Positions 9,013-17,538 of a stretch of DNA of 64,000 nucleotides are shown here, piece by piece. The notes below the pieces were generated by a model. That model saw nothing but the letters and a program-made list of their open reading frames with translations. It made no database searches and was not told the DNA's origin. The position numbers and the translations under genes are program-made. The DNA comes from UTCHB3 sp964371075 (GTDB taxonomy: Bacteria; Bacteroidota; Ignavibacteria; Ignavibacteriales; Ignavibacteriaceae), in contig CAYJKN010000001.1 of NCBI GenBank assembly GCA_964371075.1, positions 186,001-250,000 of the forward strand. Direction: 5' to 3'. Position 1 is the first letter of the stretch. Each line of letters opens with the position of its first letter.

Positions 9013-10565
9013 AGATTTACGCCAAACTCTTGAAACAGTACCTTTTCAAAGAGTTGATGAACATTGCCGTTGCCATTTAACTTGTTTAGTGGAAGTGCAA
9101 TGAAAAATAAATTTTTATTCCCGTTTATAAATCCTGTATGTCCGGGGATTTGTGTCCCTGAGGATTTATATATCGGACGAGCAAGGGTAAGATTTGGATA
9201 AAGTCCAAAATTGCCAAGAATCGTCGATGTTGTTTTAAGGTCGGGGTAACCATTGTTTGCCGGGTTGCTGTTATCAACAACAAAATCTGTGTTGCTTGCA
9301 AGAACAGGCACCAGATTGGAAATTGAGTCCACGGGGAGGAACTCTTTTAGAGCAAGAATGTCAGGTGGTGGATTTCTTGGAAATTGCATCGAAAAGAAGA
9401 TTTTTCCGCCGTTATCAAGATATTTATTAACCACATTTTGTGCCGCCTGAATTGATGGATTGTTATCAGCATACCAGACTACATAGTCGAACAGCTTAAT
9501 CGTTAAGAAAAAGTTGTAACTAAAAAATGGAATCTGTTTGCCTGCAATGTTTAAAGTGTCATATTTTCCGGCAAGTGAACCACCATTAATGGTCGAAAGC
9601 TGATTATTAAAAAAAGCGGTTGCATCGTCACTTGTTACATAATCGTCAATAAGGAGCATTTTCCCAACAGGTTTTCTAACAAACCATGTTTTGTTTTCCC
9701 CGGGCATTTGATAAAAAGGAGTTTTTGCTCCTGAAATATCAACCGCCTGTACATAAACCTTGTTAAAACCATTTAACACCATCCCTTTAAGTTTTTGGGG
9801 ATAGATATTAAATTCGGCTCCGTCGATCAAAATTTCAGTCTCGGGGTTTGCAGAGATAAAATCTCTAACCCTTAGAGTTACAAGTCTTGTATTCCCTCTG
9901 AGTTCAACATAATTTGCAATGTTGTTTGTATCATTTAATACAATATTAATTTTTTGGATGGTTTCATCACCATCAAGATCAGAAGCTTTCCATCTGAATG
10001 TCATTACAGGTAAAGACGATGCGGGAACAACGGTTAAGGTGTCCCATGCAAGTTCAGGTGGAGTGTTTTTAATCGGAAATTTTAGTTTGGCAGGTGTTGG
10101 ATCAATCAATCCTATATCATAAAACTTTTCGCCTGCATCATAAACCCCATTACCATTTAGATCAACAAATGGTTCAGGTCCAAAATTGATTCCGTTCTGT
10201 ACCACTGAATTATCATAAATTCCGTTTCCGGAGTTGTCAACCGCACATACTTCAAAGAAATATGAAGTATCTGCAGCACCTATCTGAAGTGCAAAAGCAC
10301 TGTCATTTTTTGTTGTAAAAGCCCATGAGCTCTCATCCCAGGTAAAGTAATAGCCAACCACGAGTCCATCCGGATCATCACCCCACCAGTTAACCGTAAG
10401 TTTACTGGGTTGTTGTGAGATAGTAGAATCTGGATACAGGAACAAGTGCGTTTGGGGTGGTTGGTTACCCACAGGGTTTCCGGTCATAGTGTCTGAACAA
10501 GAGGACAGACCCAAAACCATCAACGCTAAAAAAACAGTTAAGAGAAATTTTTTATTGAGCTTCAT
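9009..10565 (-). CDS. Surface lipoprotein with Ig/fibronectin-like domains
   Basis: This 518-residue protein starts M-K-L-N-K-K-F-L-L and carries a lipobox L-S-S-C at about residue 23. Residues 35-130 read like a fibronectin/Ig-type domain. A D-L-N-G-N-G-V-Y-D-A-G-E loop looks like a calcium-binding EF-hand/dockerin type turn. The C-terminal 220 residues (L-L-I-D-D-Y-V-T-S-D-D onward) resemble a Rossmann/glutamine-amidotransferase-like fold seen in large secreted proteins of this group, but I cannot name it firmly. It overlaps the TonB receptor start by four bases. Function unknown, cell-surface role likely. Confidence 0.72.
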   Translation of the reverse strand: MKLNKKFLLTVFLALMVLGLSSCSDTMTGNPVGNQPPQTHLFLYPDSTISQQPSKLTVNWWGDDPDGLVVGYYFTWDESSWAFTTKNDSAFALQIGAADTSYFFEVCAVDNSGNGIYDNSVVQNGINFGPEPFVDLNGNGVYDAGEKFYDIGLIDPTPAKLKFPIKNTPPELAWDTLTVVPASSLPVMTFRWKASDLDGDETIQKINIVLNDTNNIANYVELRGNTRLVTLRVRDFISANPETEILIDGAEFNIYPQKLKGMVLNGFNKVYVQAVDISGAKTPFYQMPGENKTWFVRKPVGKMLLIDDYVTSDDATAFFNNQLSTINGGSLAGKYDTLNIAGKQIPFFSYNFFLTIKLFDYVVWYADNNPSIQAAQNVVNKYLDNGGKIFFSMQFPRNPPPDILALKEFLPVDSISNLVPVLASNTDFVVDNSNPANNGYPDLKTTSTILGNFGLYPNLTLARPIYKSSGTQIPGHTGFINGNKNLFFIALPLNKLNGNGNVHQLFEKVLFQEFGVNL

Positions 10566-10574
10566 ACAAAAACC

Positions 10575-10600
10575 TGAGGGAGACCCTCATGGATCTCCCT
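10575..10600 (-). terminator. Hairpin pair (attenuator-like) between two surface-operon genes
   Basis: On the minus strand AGGGAGA (10600-10594) pairs with TCTCCCT (10583-10577), followed after CAGG by TTTTT and then the next ATG. A shorter competing hairpin TGAGGG/CCCTCA (10589-10584 with 10580-10575) uses some of the same bases. This could end or reduce transcription between the T9SS protein gene and the lipoprotein gene. Confidence 0.45.
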
Positions 10601-10613
10601 GTGATTAAGAAAA

Positions 10614-12704
10614 TTATTTCATTAAGATCATTTTTTTAACAGAAGAATTCAAACCGGATTCAATCTTGTAAAGATAAACTCCTGAAGGCAAAGCAGAGGC
10701 ATTAAAGTAAACTTTATAGTTACCTGCTTCTTTGTATTCATTGATAATTGTCTGAACACTTCTTCCAAGAACATCAAATATTTCAAGTTTCACATTCTGT
10801 CCCTTTGGAATGCTAAATTCAATAGCAGTTGAAGGGTTGAATGGATTTGGATAATTCTGTCTGAGTGCAAATTCTGCTGGGACCAAATTATCTTTGATAT
10901 CGGTGGTATAACCCAAAAGATCGGCATCTTTTCTCGGAGTCAACTTGTAATTTGAGAAAGAGAAATAAAGAACACCTGTGATCGAGCTAAATCTCGCCAA
11001 TGAATCCACTTGAACTCCTGAAAGTCCCGGTTCCCAGTTGTTATGATAAGAATGATTACCGTCTTGTAATTCAACACGGGTACCACCTGAATTATCATCA
11101 ACCAGCATTTCACCAAAGTTACCACCTGCATCAGCATTAGGTTTTGTGATTATTGGGTTTGTGTATTTAATAAGAACACTTTCATATTTTTCGGCATCAA
11201 CAACACCACTTGCTTTGGCACCGATTGTACCTGTTGACAACTCAATTGGTTCAGGAACAGTGTTGCCTGTTGAGTTAACTACAATTGCAGTAACTGAATC
11301 AAGGCATGTAACACTGAAATCTTCAACCACTTTACCACTAACAGTTACGTTATCACCTCGATTAAGGTTTAACGCATCAAATCCTTTAACCCAGATACCT
11401 GACCATGCAGATGATCCGTTTTGAATGTACACTCTTAATGCTGTTGAACCATATCCCGGGATGTCGGAAGTGTCGGCTGTAACCACACCGGTAAGGTTGA
11501 TTCTATAGTTATTAAGTGCACTAAAACCTGATCCATAAGGACTGTATTGAACATCCTGGATCGAAAGAGGTCTGGTAAGTACAGGGTAAAACCATCTGTT
11601 TCTTGCAGTATCGGCAGGATTCATTGTGATTCTGTTTTCATTATCCTGTGCCCAGAAGAAATAATCAACCCATGCTGAATCTGAATCAACACCGGGGATT
11701 GTGGCGGAAAACATGTTGGTATCAGCAACTCCACGGGTAAGTGACAATTCTGTATATCCACCCATATTTACTCTGTAATAAACTTTTGCAGAAGTGATCA
11801 TGCCATCAAGATCAACTATTCTGGAGGAAATTTCCACAGGGACATTACGTCCAACATAAGCGTTGTTTCTTGTAATATTTGCAATGGAGGGAGGTGTTGC
11901 ACCAACAACCATGTCGCCGGGGTATAATGGCACAATATAATAACCATCTGCTCTCGTATGAACTGTTCCACGGATAAACTCAAGAAATGTTCCGTCAGCA
12001 GGTGCATCATAATCTGTTAAACCGGTTAAACGGTGTGCTCTTTTTGTAAAGAAACCAGATTGATCATACATAGTCATGTAGTTACCATTTCCGTCATTAA
12101 AGCGGAAGGTTCCTGAGGAGCTGTTTCTATCACTTGTAAGAACATTTCTGATCACTACATACATACCCTCATATTTTTCGCCTTCACCTTTAAGAACTCC
12201 ACCTTCCATAAAGGTAGTCATTGGAAGTTCAATCGGGTTGGGTCTTTTTGGTTCCTGCGATACAAAATCAACTGGAACAGGTGGATTTACAAGGAGATTC
12301 GCCTGAACAGTGTTACCCGAAAAGACAGAAATTACAGCTGTAAATTCCCAAACCTGAGCGGTATCTGTAAGATCAAATCCTGAACTCTGATTAACTCCGG
12401 TAGTGTCATTTTGGATTACTGAAATTCCACCAAATGGCTGACCATTTAGATCCTGAACATAAGCATACCATCTGCCACCCGCTGCGATAACTCTTCTACG
12501 GTCAGTTGAAGGGTCAACCACGGGCTTTACGGTGATGACTCCTCTAAATCTTACTGTATCACCGAGGTAGTCGGAATATTCAATTCCGGATCCAAGAAGT
12601 GAATCAGGAGTCTGAGTCAGTTGTTGAATTGTTACTAAAGGATACTGCTGTGAAAAAGCAACGCCCGTTAGTAAAAATGCGATGAGTAAAAAAGATTTTT
12701 TCAT
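10614..12704 (-). CDS. Secreted protein with T9SS type A sorting domain
   Basis: The protein is 696 residues with a signal peptide (M-K-K-S-F-L-L-I-A-F-L-L-T-G-V-A-F-S-Q). Two stretches (about 35-255 and 385-600) look like OB-fold-type beta barrels, with V-R-F-R-G-V-I-T-V and L-N-L-T-G-V-V-T-A-D segments, of the kind found beside secreted nucleases and surface proteins; an Ig-like piece lies between them. The last 85 residues form a T9SS C-terminal domain (R-Q-N-Y-P-N-P-F-N-P-S-T, then S-G-V-Y-L-Y-K-I and K-K-M-I-L-M-K). It should be exported to the surface by T9SS. The gene starts 13 bases after the previous stop with an AAGGA site. No catalytic motif was recognised. Confidence 0.82.
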   Translation of the reverse strand: MKKSFLLIAFLLTGVAFSQQYPLVTIQQLTQTPDSLLGSGIEYSDYLGDTVRFRGVITVKPVVDPSTDRRRVIAAGGRWYAYVQDLNGQPFGGISVIQNDTTGVNQSSGFDLTDTAQVWEFTAVISVFSGNTVQANLLVNPPVPVDFVSQEPKRPNPIELPMTTFMEGGVLKGEGEKYEGMYVVIRNVLTSDRNSSSGTFRFNDGNGNYMTMYDQSGFFTKRAHRLTGLTDYDAPADGTFLEFIRGTVHTRADGYYIVPLYPGDMVVGATPPSIANITRNNAYVGRNVPVEISSRIVDLDGMITSAKVYYRVNMGGYTELSLTRGVADTNMFSATIPGVDSDSAWVDYFFWAQDNENRITMNPADTARNRWFYPVLTRPLSIQDVQYSPYGSGFSALNNYRINLTGVVTADTSDIPGYGSTALRVYIQNGSSAWSGIWVKGFDALNLNRGDNVTVSGKVVEDFSVTCLDSVTAIVVNSTGNTVPEPIELSTGTIGAKASGVVDAEKYESVLIKYTNPIITKPNADAGGNFGEMLVDDNSGGTRVELQDGNHSYHNNWEPGLSGVQVDSLARFSSITGVLYFSFSNYKLTPRKDADLLGYTTDIKDNLVPAEFALRQNYPNPFNPSTAIEFSIPKGQNVKLEIFDVLGRSVQTIINEYKEAGNYKVYFNASALPSGVYLYKIESGLNSSVKKMILMK

Positions 12705-12717
12705 TCTTTTTCCTTTT

Positions 12718-14793
12718 TTATTTGATTACTAAAAACTTTCCGGTTTTTATTTTTCCGGTATTAAGATCTTTAACCGAGAAAAGATATAAACCTGTTGCAA
12801 TTGCCTGATCTCCCTCTGAAATCAGATCCCATGCATGTTCTCCACCTGACATAACCTGCGTTCCACCGGGTGAAAAATTTTCAAACCATCTCAATTCGCT
12901 GCCATTGCTGTTGCCGTCATGATCAAGTTTTTTGATAACATCCCCTGCCAGTGTGTAAATAACAATTTCAGCGCGTGCCGGTAAATTGTAAAAATATATT
13001 TTTCTTAATCTTTCAAATGATCCATCCCAATAAGCATTTCCATAATAAGGATTTGGATATACTCCTATTTCAACATCTTCTTGAGAGGTTGGTGTCGTAC
13101 CGGGGATTATTCTTTTTACATTAAATAAAAAGCTGGATTCAAGACTTTCAATCCTGTTTACAGGGTCACCTTTGTCAAATGCGGAGACATTAAAAAGATA
13201 TTGCCAGCCATTCAAGAGATTATCAACATCAAATTTGTACCAGTATTCTGTGTTATCACCCTCAAACTTCACTGCCTGTGGGAGTTTAACATAGTTAAAT
13301 CCTGTGTTAAAAAAGAGTGAGTTTCCGGTACTGTCAAACTCTGCCATCTGGACCAACGCCTGTGCATCGTTTGCATTATTTTGAAAATCAAAACCTGCGT
13401 TTGATCTGTATAATCTGTAACCCTCAAAATCTTTTAATCCGGAAATAGGATCGATACTAAGTTCAGCTGATTTGTCCCAATAAAGTGAAACTTTTCCATT
13501 TTGTGGGACGGCAACAACTTTTGGAGAAACAGGAGGTGCCGGAAGAATATATCTGTCCAACTTTCCGTTTCCATTTAAGTCTTCACCGGGATCAAGAATA
13601 TTATTTCTATTTTTGTCTTCGCCACTGTATGCTCTTTTAGCCCAATCAGCGTTTGCCGCAAGTGTTTTTTTCTGTTCGTCACTATCGAGGGCGGCAGGAT
13701 CATCGCCAAATTTTTTGGCACCCAAAATTGCAAAAACAACATTGATAGAGTCTCCTGGGGCAATCCGTTTAAAGCTGCCTGCGGAAATCATAAAAGAACG
13801 GTTTGAAGGGGATTTTAGAGTGGCAGGTGTAACTCCGGCATTATAACGGGTGTTACCACCAAAATAGCCCTGAAGTTTTACATATCGCTCCTGATCTGTC
13901 TGAGGAGCAAAGAAAAGTGGGTCTGCTGTGTTTCTAAACTGCCAGCTTACATAATTTACACTGTCATGAGGCGTATCAGATCCAAGAAACTGAACACCGA
14001 GATAACTGTCTGTGAAACCGATATCACCATTTGAGTCAAACTCATAGGCGACATCAATCGAATCCATAAACCCGTTTCCACCTTTGTTAAAAAAGGCGGA
14101 TCCTCCGGGTGAAGTAACTTTTGTATTCCTTACAACTGCATCTGTCCACATCCCAACATAAACACTGTCAACATATTTGTTACTGAGATTTTTTATTGTA
14201 TAGTTAAAGATTACGAAGAAATCGGCGAAGGGAAAGTTCCAGGCATAAGTTTCAAGATGAACACCAAGCCCCAATGGAGAATGTTCCTGAATTGGTTCAT
14301 TATTTTCCCACACAAGGTTGGTATCGTTAAACTCTATGACAAAATCCTGATGCGACACTGCCTCAGGTTTGTAATATCTTGATGTGAGCAAAGAAGACCT
14401 CTCAACTATCCTGGATTCTTTGTCATTTGTGAACTCAAATCCCCCACCACGAGCAGAAACTGAAGCTGCATCAACAGCTCCTGTAGTGACAAATGGACCC
14501 AGTCTGCCGGAACCGAGGGAATCGTTACTAACAAAGCCACCGATATACAAACCACCATCAAAAATATGTTCGATACCGCTCCCCTTTGGATATTCTGCCG
14601 ATGGATTTTGAGGCCAAAGTGCAAACCCGTGCCCATAGGTTCCAAAGTTTGTGATGGTTATTCCGATATTTCCAACAGATGTGAATTTTGTATTATCATC
14701 TTTTGAAAGTCTGGAAATAGACCGGATATCCTGCTGAGCTAAGAGTGAGGAAGAAATATAAATGAAAGCGAATACTAATTGGTAAATTTTCAT
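12718..14793 (-). CDS. Large secreted protein with T9SS-like C-terminal domain
   Basis: This 691-residue protein is the first gene of the surface operon. A signal peptide (F-A-F-I-Y-I-S-S-S-L-L-A-Q) is followed by a beta-rich region without a family name I can give, a calcium-loop segment near residues 395-415 (D-K-N-R-N-N-I-L-D-P-G-E-D-L-N-G-N-G), a fibronectin-like domain at about 425-565 and a C-terminal sorting-type domain (G-V-Y-P-N-P-Y, A-T-G-L-Y-L-F-S-V, K-F-L-V-I-K). The Y-P-N-P-Y variant and the final K-x-L-V-I-K are typical of Ignavibacteria-type sorting domains. Its substrate or partner is unknown. Confidence 0.78.
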   Translation of the reverse strand: MKIYQLVFAFIYISSSLLAQQDIRSISRLSKDDNTKFTSVGNIGITITNFGTYGHGFALWPQNPSAEYPKGSGIEHIFDGGLYIGGFVSNDSLGSGRLGPFVTTGAVDAASVSARGGGFEFTNDKESRIVERSSLLTSRYYKPEAVSHQDFVIEFNDTNLVWENNEPIQEHSPLGLGVHLETYAWNFPFADFFVIFNYTIKNLSNKYVDSVYVGMWTDAVVRNTKVTSPGGSAFFNKGGNGFMDSIDVAYEFDSNGDIGFTDSYLGVQFLGSDTPHDSVNYVSWQFRNTADPLFFAPQTDQERYVKLQGYFGGNTRYNAGVTPATLKSPSNRSFMISAGSFKRIAPGDSINVVFAILGAKKFGDDPAALDSDEQKKTLAANADWAKRAYSGEDKNRNNILDPGEDLNGNGKLDRYILPAPPVSPKVVAVPQNGKVSLYWDKSAELSIDPISGLKDFEGYRLYRSNAGFDFQNNANDAQALVQMAEFDSTGNSLFFNTGFNYVKLPQAVKFEGDNTEYWYKFDVDNLLNGWQYLFNVSAFDKGDPVNRIESLESSFLFNVKRIIPGTTPTSQEDVEIGVYPNPYYGNAYWDGSFERLRKIYFYNLPARAEIVIYTLAGDVIKKLDHDGNSNGSELRWFENFSPGGTQVMSGGEHAWDLISEGDQAIATGLYLFSVKDLNTGKIKTGKFLVIK

Positions 14794-14874
14794 AAAACAT
14801 AAATTTTTGAAAAGAGTGACTTTAAATAAAGGAAATTATTAACTCTCAAAAAAGCAGTTAATTATTTAATAACA

Positions 14875-15801
14875 TTACTGTACTATTGTAACCATTCTCG
14901 CCTGCTGATCTGCGTGGTATGAACTTCTGACCAAAGGTGCTGATTCAACGATTTTAAAACCAAGTTTGAGACCCTCTGTTTTATAAAATGCAAATTCATC
15001 AGGTGTTACAAATCTGTGAACGGGCAGGTGGTTTCCGGTGGGTTGCAGATATTGACCAATCGTTAAAATATCACAATGGTGAGCAACCAGGTCTTTCATC
15101 AGTTCAACCACTTCTTCTTTGGTCTCCCCAATTCCAACCATGATTCCACTTTTGGTTTTAAGACCACGGTTGTGAAACCAGTTTATCAAATCGAGACTTC
15201 TCTGATATTTTGCCTGAGGTCTGACGACATGATACATTCTTGGGACAGTCTCAAGGTTGTGATTCAGAATATCTGGTGGATTTTGCATTATAATTTCAAA
15301 TGCATCTTCCATCCCTTTAAAATCGGGAATCAGTATCTCAATTGTACAGTCAGGAGTGGTTTGTCTGATTAACCTGTTCAACTCAGAAAAAATTGATGCT
15401 CCCCCATCCTGAAGTTCGTCACGGTTTACCGATGTGATTACAACATGGCGAAGTTGAAGGTTATTAACAGCTTCAGCAACTCTTCGAGGTTCATCAAGAT
15501 CAAGTTCTGTAGGTAGTCCCACTTTTATATTGCAAAAACCACAACTTCTTGTGCATGTGTCTCCAAGAATCATAAATGTTGCAGTTCTGTGGTTCCAACA
15601 TTCTGCAAGATTGGGACATCTTGCCTCTTCACAAACTGTATTCAGTTTGTTATTTCTCATCAAATTTCTAACTTCCACATAGTTTTTACCTGTTGGAAGT
15701 TTAACCTTTAACCACTCGGGTCTTCTGCCAAGATCTCCCCGTTCACCCTGAACACGATCAGCAAAATCCCTTTGATGTTTATTTATTGTTTTTCTATCCA
15801 A
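14875..15801 (-). CDS. lipA: Lipoyl synthase
   Basis: This 308-residue radical-SAM enzyme inserts two sulfur atoms into octanoyl groups on E2 or H proteins. The auxiliary cluster cysteines Cys57, Cys62 and Cys68 (C-E-E-A-R-C-P-N-L-A-E-C) and the radical-SAM triad Cys83, Cys87 and Cys90 (C-T-R-S-C-G-F-C) are all present, as is the C-terminal R-S-S-Y-H-A motif that carries the serine ligand. It is the last gene of the lpdA-lipB-E1-E2-lipA operon, 17 bases after the E2 gene, so the cofactor is made with the complex that needs it. Confidence 0.97.
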   Translation of the reverse strand: MDRKTINKHQRDFADRVQGERGDLGRRPEWLKVKLPTGKNYVEVRNLMRNNKLNTVCEEARCPNLAECWNHRTATFMILGDTCTRSCGFCNIKVGLPTELDLDEPRRVAEAVNNLQLRHVVITSVNRDELQDGGASIFSELNRLIRQTTPDCTIEILIPDFKGMEDAFEIIMQNPPDILNHNLETVPRMYHVVRPQAKYQRSLDLINWFHNRGLKTKSGIMVGIGETKEEVVELMKDLVAHHCDILTIGQYLQPTGNHLPVHRFVTPDEFAFYKTEGLKLGFKIVESAPLVRSSYHADQQARMVTIVQ

Positions 15802-15818
15802 AATAATCGTCTCTTTGT

Positions 15819-17528
15819 CTAAATCCAGTTTTCATTAAAATTTTCAAGGTTTTCTTTAACTGCTTTCAAAAACAGCCCACCAAGCATTCCATCAACAAGT
15901 CTGTGGTCATGAGCCAAAGTCAGATACATCATTGGTTTTATAGCAATTGTATCCTGTCCATCTACCTCGATAACAACAGCTCTTTTAACAACGGCCCCAA
16001 CTCCCAAAATCGCAACTTCAGGTTGATTGATAATTGGTGTCCCAAAAAGTGTTCCAAAAACACCATAATTGGTGATTGTGAAAGTACCGTTTGTGATATC
16101 ATCAGGAGTCAATTTTCTGTTTCTCGCTCTGAGTGCAATGTCATTGATCGCTTTTGCAAGCCCAACAATGTTTTTATTCTGTGCATTTTTAATATTTGGT
16201 ACAATAAGTCCATTTGGTTGCATTGAAACTGCAATTCCCAAATTGATAAATTTCTTTTGAACTATATTATTTCCATCAATACTTGCGTTCACCAGAGGAT
16301 AATCTCTTAAAGCCCTGTTTACTGCATGTGCAATAAATGGCATATAGGTCAACTTTACACCTTCGGTTTTTTCAATTTCTGCTTTTTTAACCTGGAGGAA
16401 ACGATATATTTTTGACATATCCACTTCCGCGAGTTCAGTAACATGCACTGAAGTATCTCTACTAATCACCATGTGTTCCATGATTTTCCGGCGGATATTG
16501 TCCATCGGTGTAACTTCTGTTTCACCATTAACAAATGATGACACAGGTGATGGTGATGGAGTTGGTGATGTCGACTTCGTTTGAACAGGAGCAGGTGCGG
16601 GTGTTGAAACCGGAACGGGTTTGGCAGGTTGAGTTGCTTTTATCTCAATAAATTTCAGAATATCATTTTTTGTAACTCTGCCACCAATGCCGGTTCCAGA
16701 AATTGAATCGAGCTCACTTGATGATACACCCTGTTTTTTGGCAATATTCATAACTAAAGGAGAATAAAATCGGTCACTCCCTTGCTCTTCAACTTCAACG
16801 GGTTCATTTCTCTGCGCATTTGCGGCAATAACATCATGCATTGAAGGGATTGGTTCAACAGGAGTTGAAACGGATTGTGTTACCGGAGCCTCTGATTTTT
16901 TTTGAGCCGGTTTCGCCGATGCAGAAGTGGAAATCCTGGCAACAATGGTTCCAACATCAACAGTCTCTTGTTCCTGAACCAAAATTTCAACTACAAAACC
17001 ATCTTCGGGAGATGGAATCTCGGTGTCAACTTTATCTGTGCTGATTTCAAAAAATGTTTCATCTTTTTTAACCGGATCACCAACTTTTTTGTACCATTTA
17101 ATAATTGTGCCATCCATAACCGATTCACCCATTTTTGGCATCGGAATATCGGTCAATTCACCGTTCTCTTCATTAGATGCAGAAGCAAGAACAGTTGAAA
17201 GCTCCTCAGGTTCAGGGATGGAAACAGGTGCACTCTGGGGCGCGGGAGTTTGTTCCGGTTCCGAAGTTGTTATTCCATCACCTTTTTCTGTGGAAAGTCT
17301 TGCTACCACAACTCCGGCATCTACAGTTTCCTGCTCATTAACAAGAATTTCATCAAGAATTCCATCTTCAGCGCATGGAATCTCAGTATCAACTTTATCG
17401 GTACTAATCTCAAATATAATTTCATCTTTTTTTACAGTATCACCCGGTTTTTTATACCATTTAATGATGGTTCCTTCGGTAACACTTTCACCCATTTTTG
17501 GCATAACTATGTCAATTTTCATCTTCAA
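15819..17528 (-). CDS. 2-oxoacid dehydrogenase E2 (dihydrolipoyl acyltransferase) with two lipoyl domains
   Basis: The 569 residues run as lipoyl domain 1 (1-80, lipoyl Lys45), a Pro/Ala/Glu linker, lipoyl domain 2 (124-200, Lys166), a linker, the peripheral subunit-binding domain (253-295: Y-S-P-L-V-M-N-I-A, G-T-G-I-G-G-R-V-T-K-N-D) and the catalytic domain with H-R-L-V-D-G (His542, Asp546). Both lipoyl sites read F-E-I-S-T-D-K-V-D-T-E-I-P. The E-S-V-T-E-G opening resembles E2 of oxoglutarate or branched-chain complexes more than pyruvate-type E2. With the fused E1 upstream, a branched-chain or broad-range 2-oxoacid complex is likely. Met1 or Met3 could be the start. Confidence 0.93.
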   Translation of the reverse strand: MKMKIDIVMPKMGESVTEGTIIKWYKKPGDTVKKDEIIFEISTDKVDTEIPCAEDGILDEILVNEQETVDAGVVVARLSTEKGDGITTSEPEQTPAPQSAPVSIPEPEELSTVLASASNEENGELTDIPMPKMGESVMDGTIIKWYKKVGDPVKKDETFFEISTDKVDTEIPSPEDGFVVEILVQEQETVDVGTIVARISTSASAKPAQKKSEAPVTQSVSTPVEPIPSMHDVIAANAQRNEPVEVEEQGSDRFYSPLVMNIAKKQGVSSSELDSISGTGIGGRVTKNDILKFIEIKATQPAKPVPVSTPAPAPVQTKSTSPTPSPSPVSSFVNGETEVTPMDNIRRKIMEHMVISRDTSVHVTELAEVDMSKIYRFLQVKKAEIEKTEGVKLTYMPFIAHAVNRALRDYPLVNASIDGNNIVQKKFINLGIAVSMQPNGLIVPNIKNAQNKNIVGLAKAINDIALRARNRKLTPDDITNGTFTITNYGVFGTLFGTPIINQPEVAILGVGAVVKRAVVIEVDGQDTIAIKPMMYLTLAHDHRLVDGMLGGLFLKAVKENLENFNENWI

Positions 17529-17538
17529 AACCTCAATT

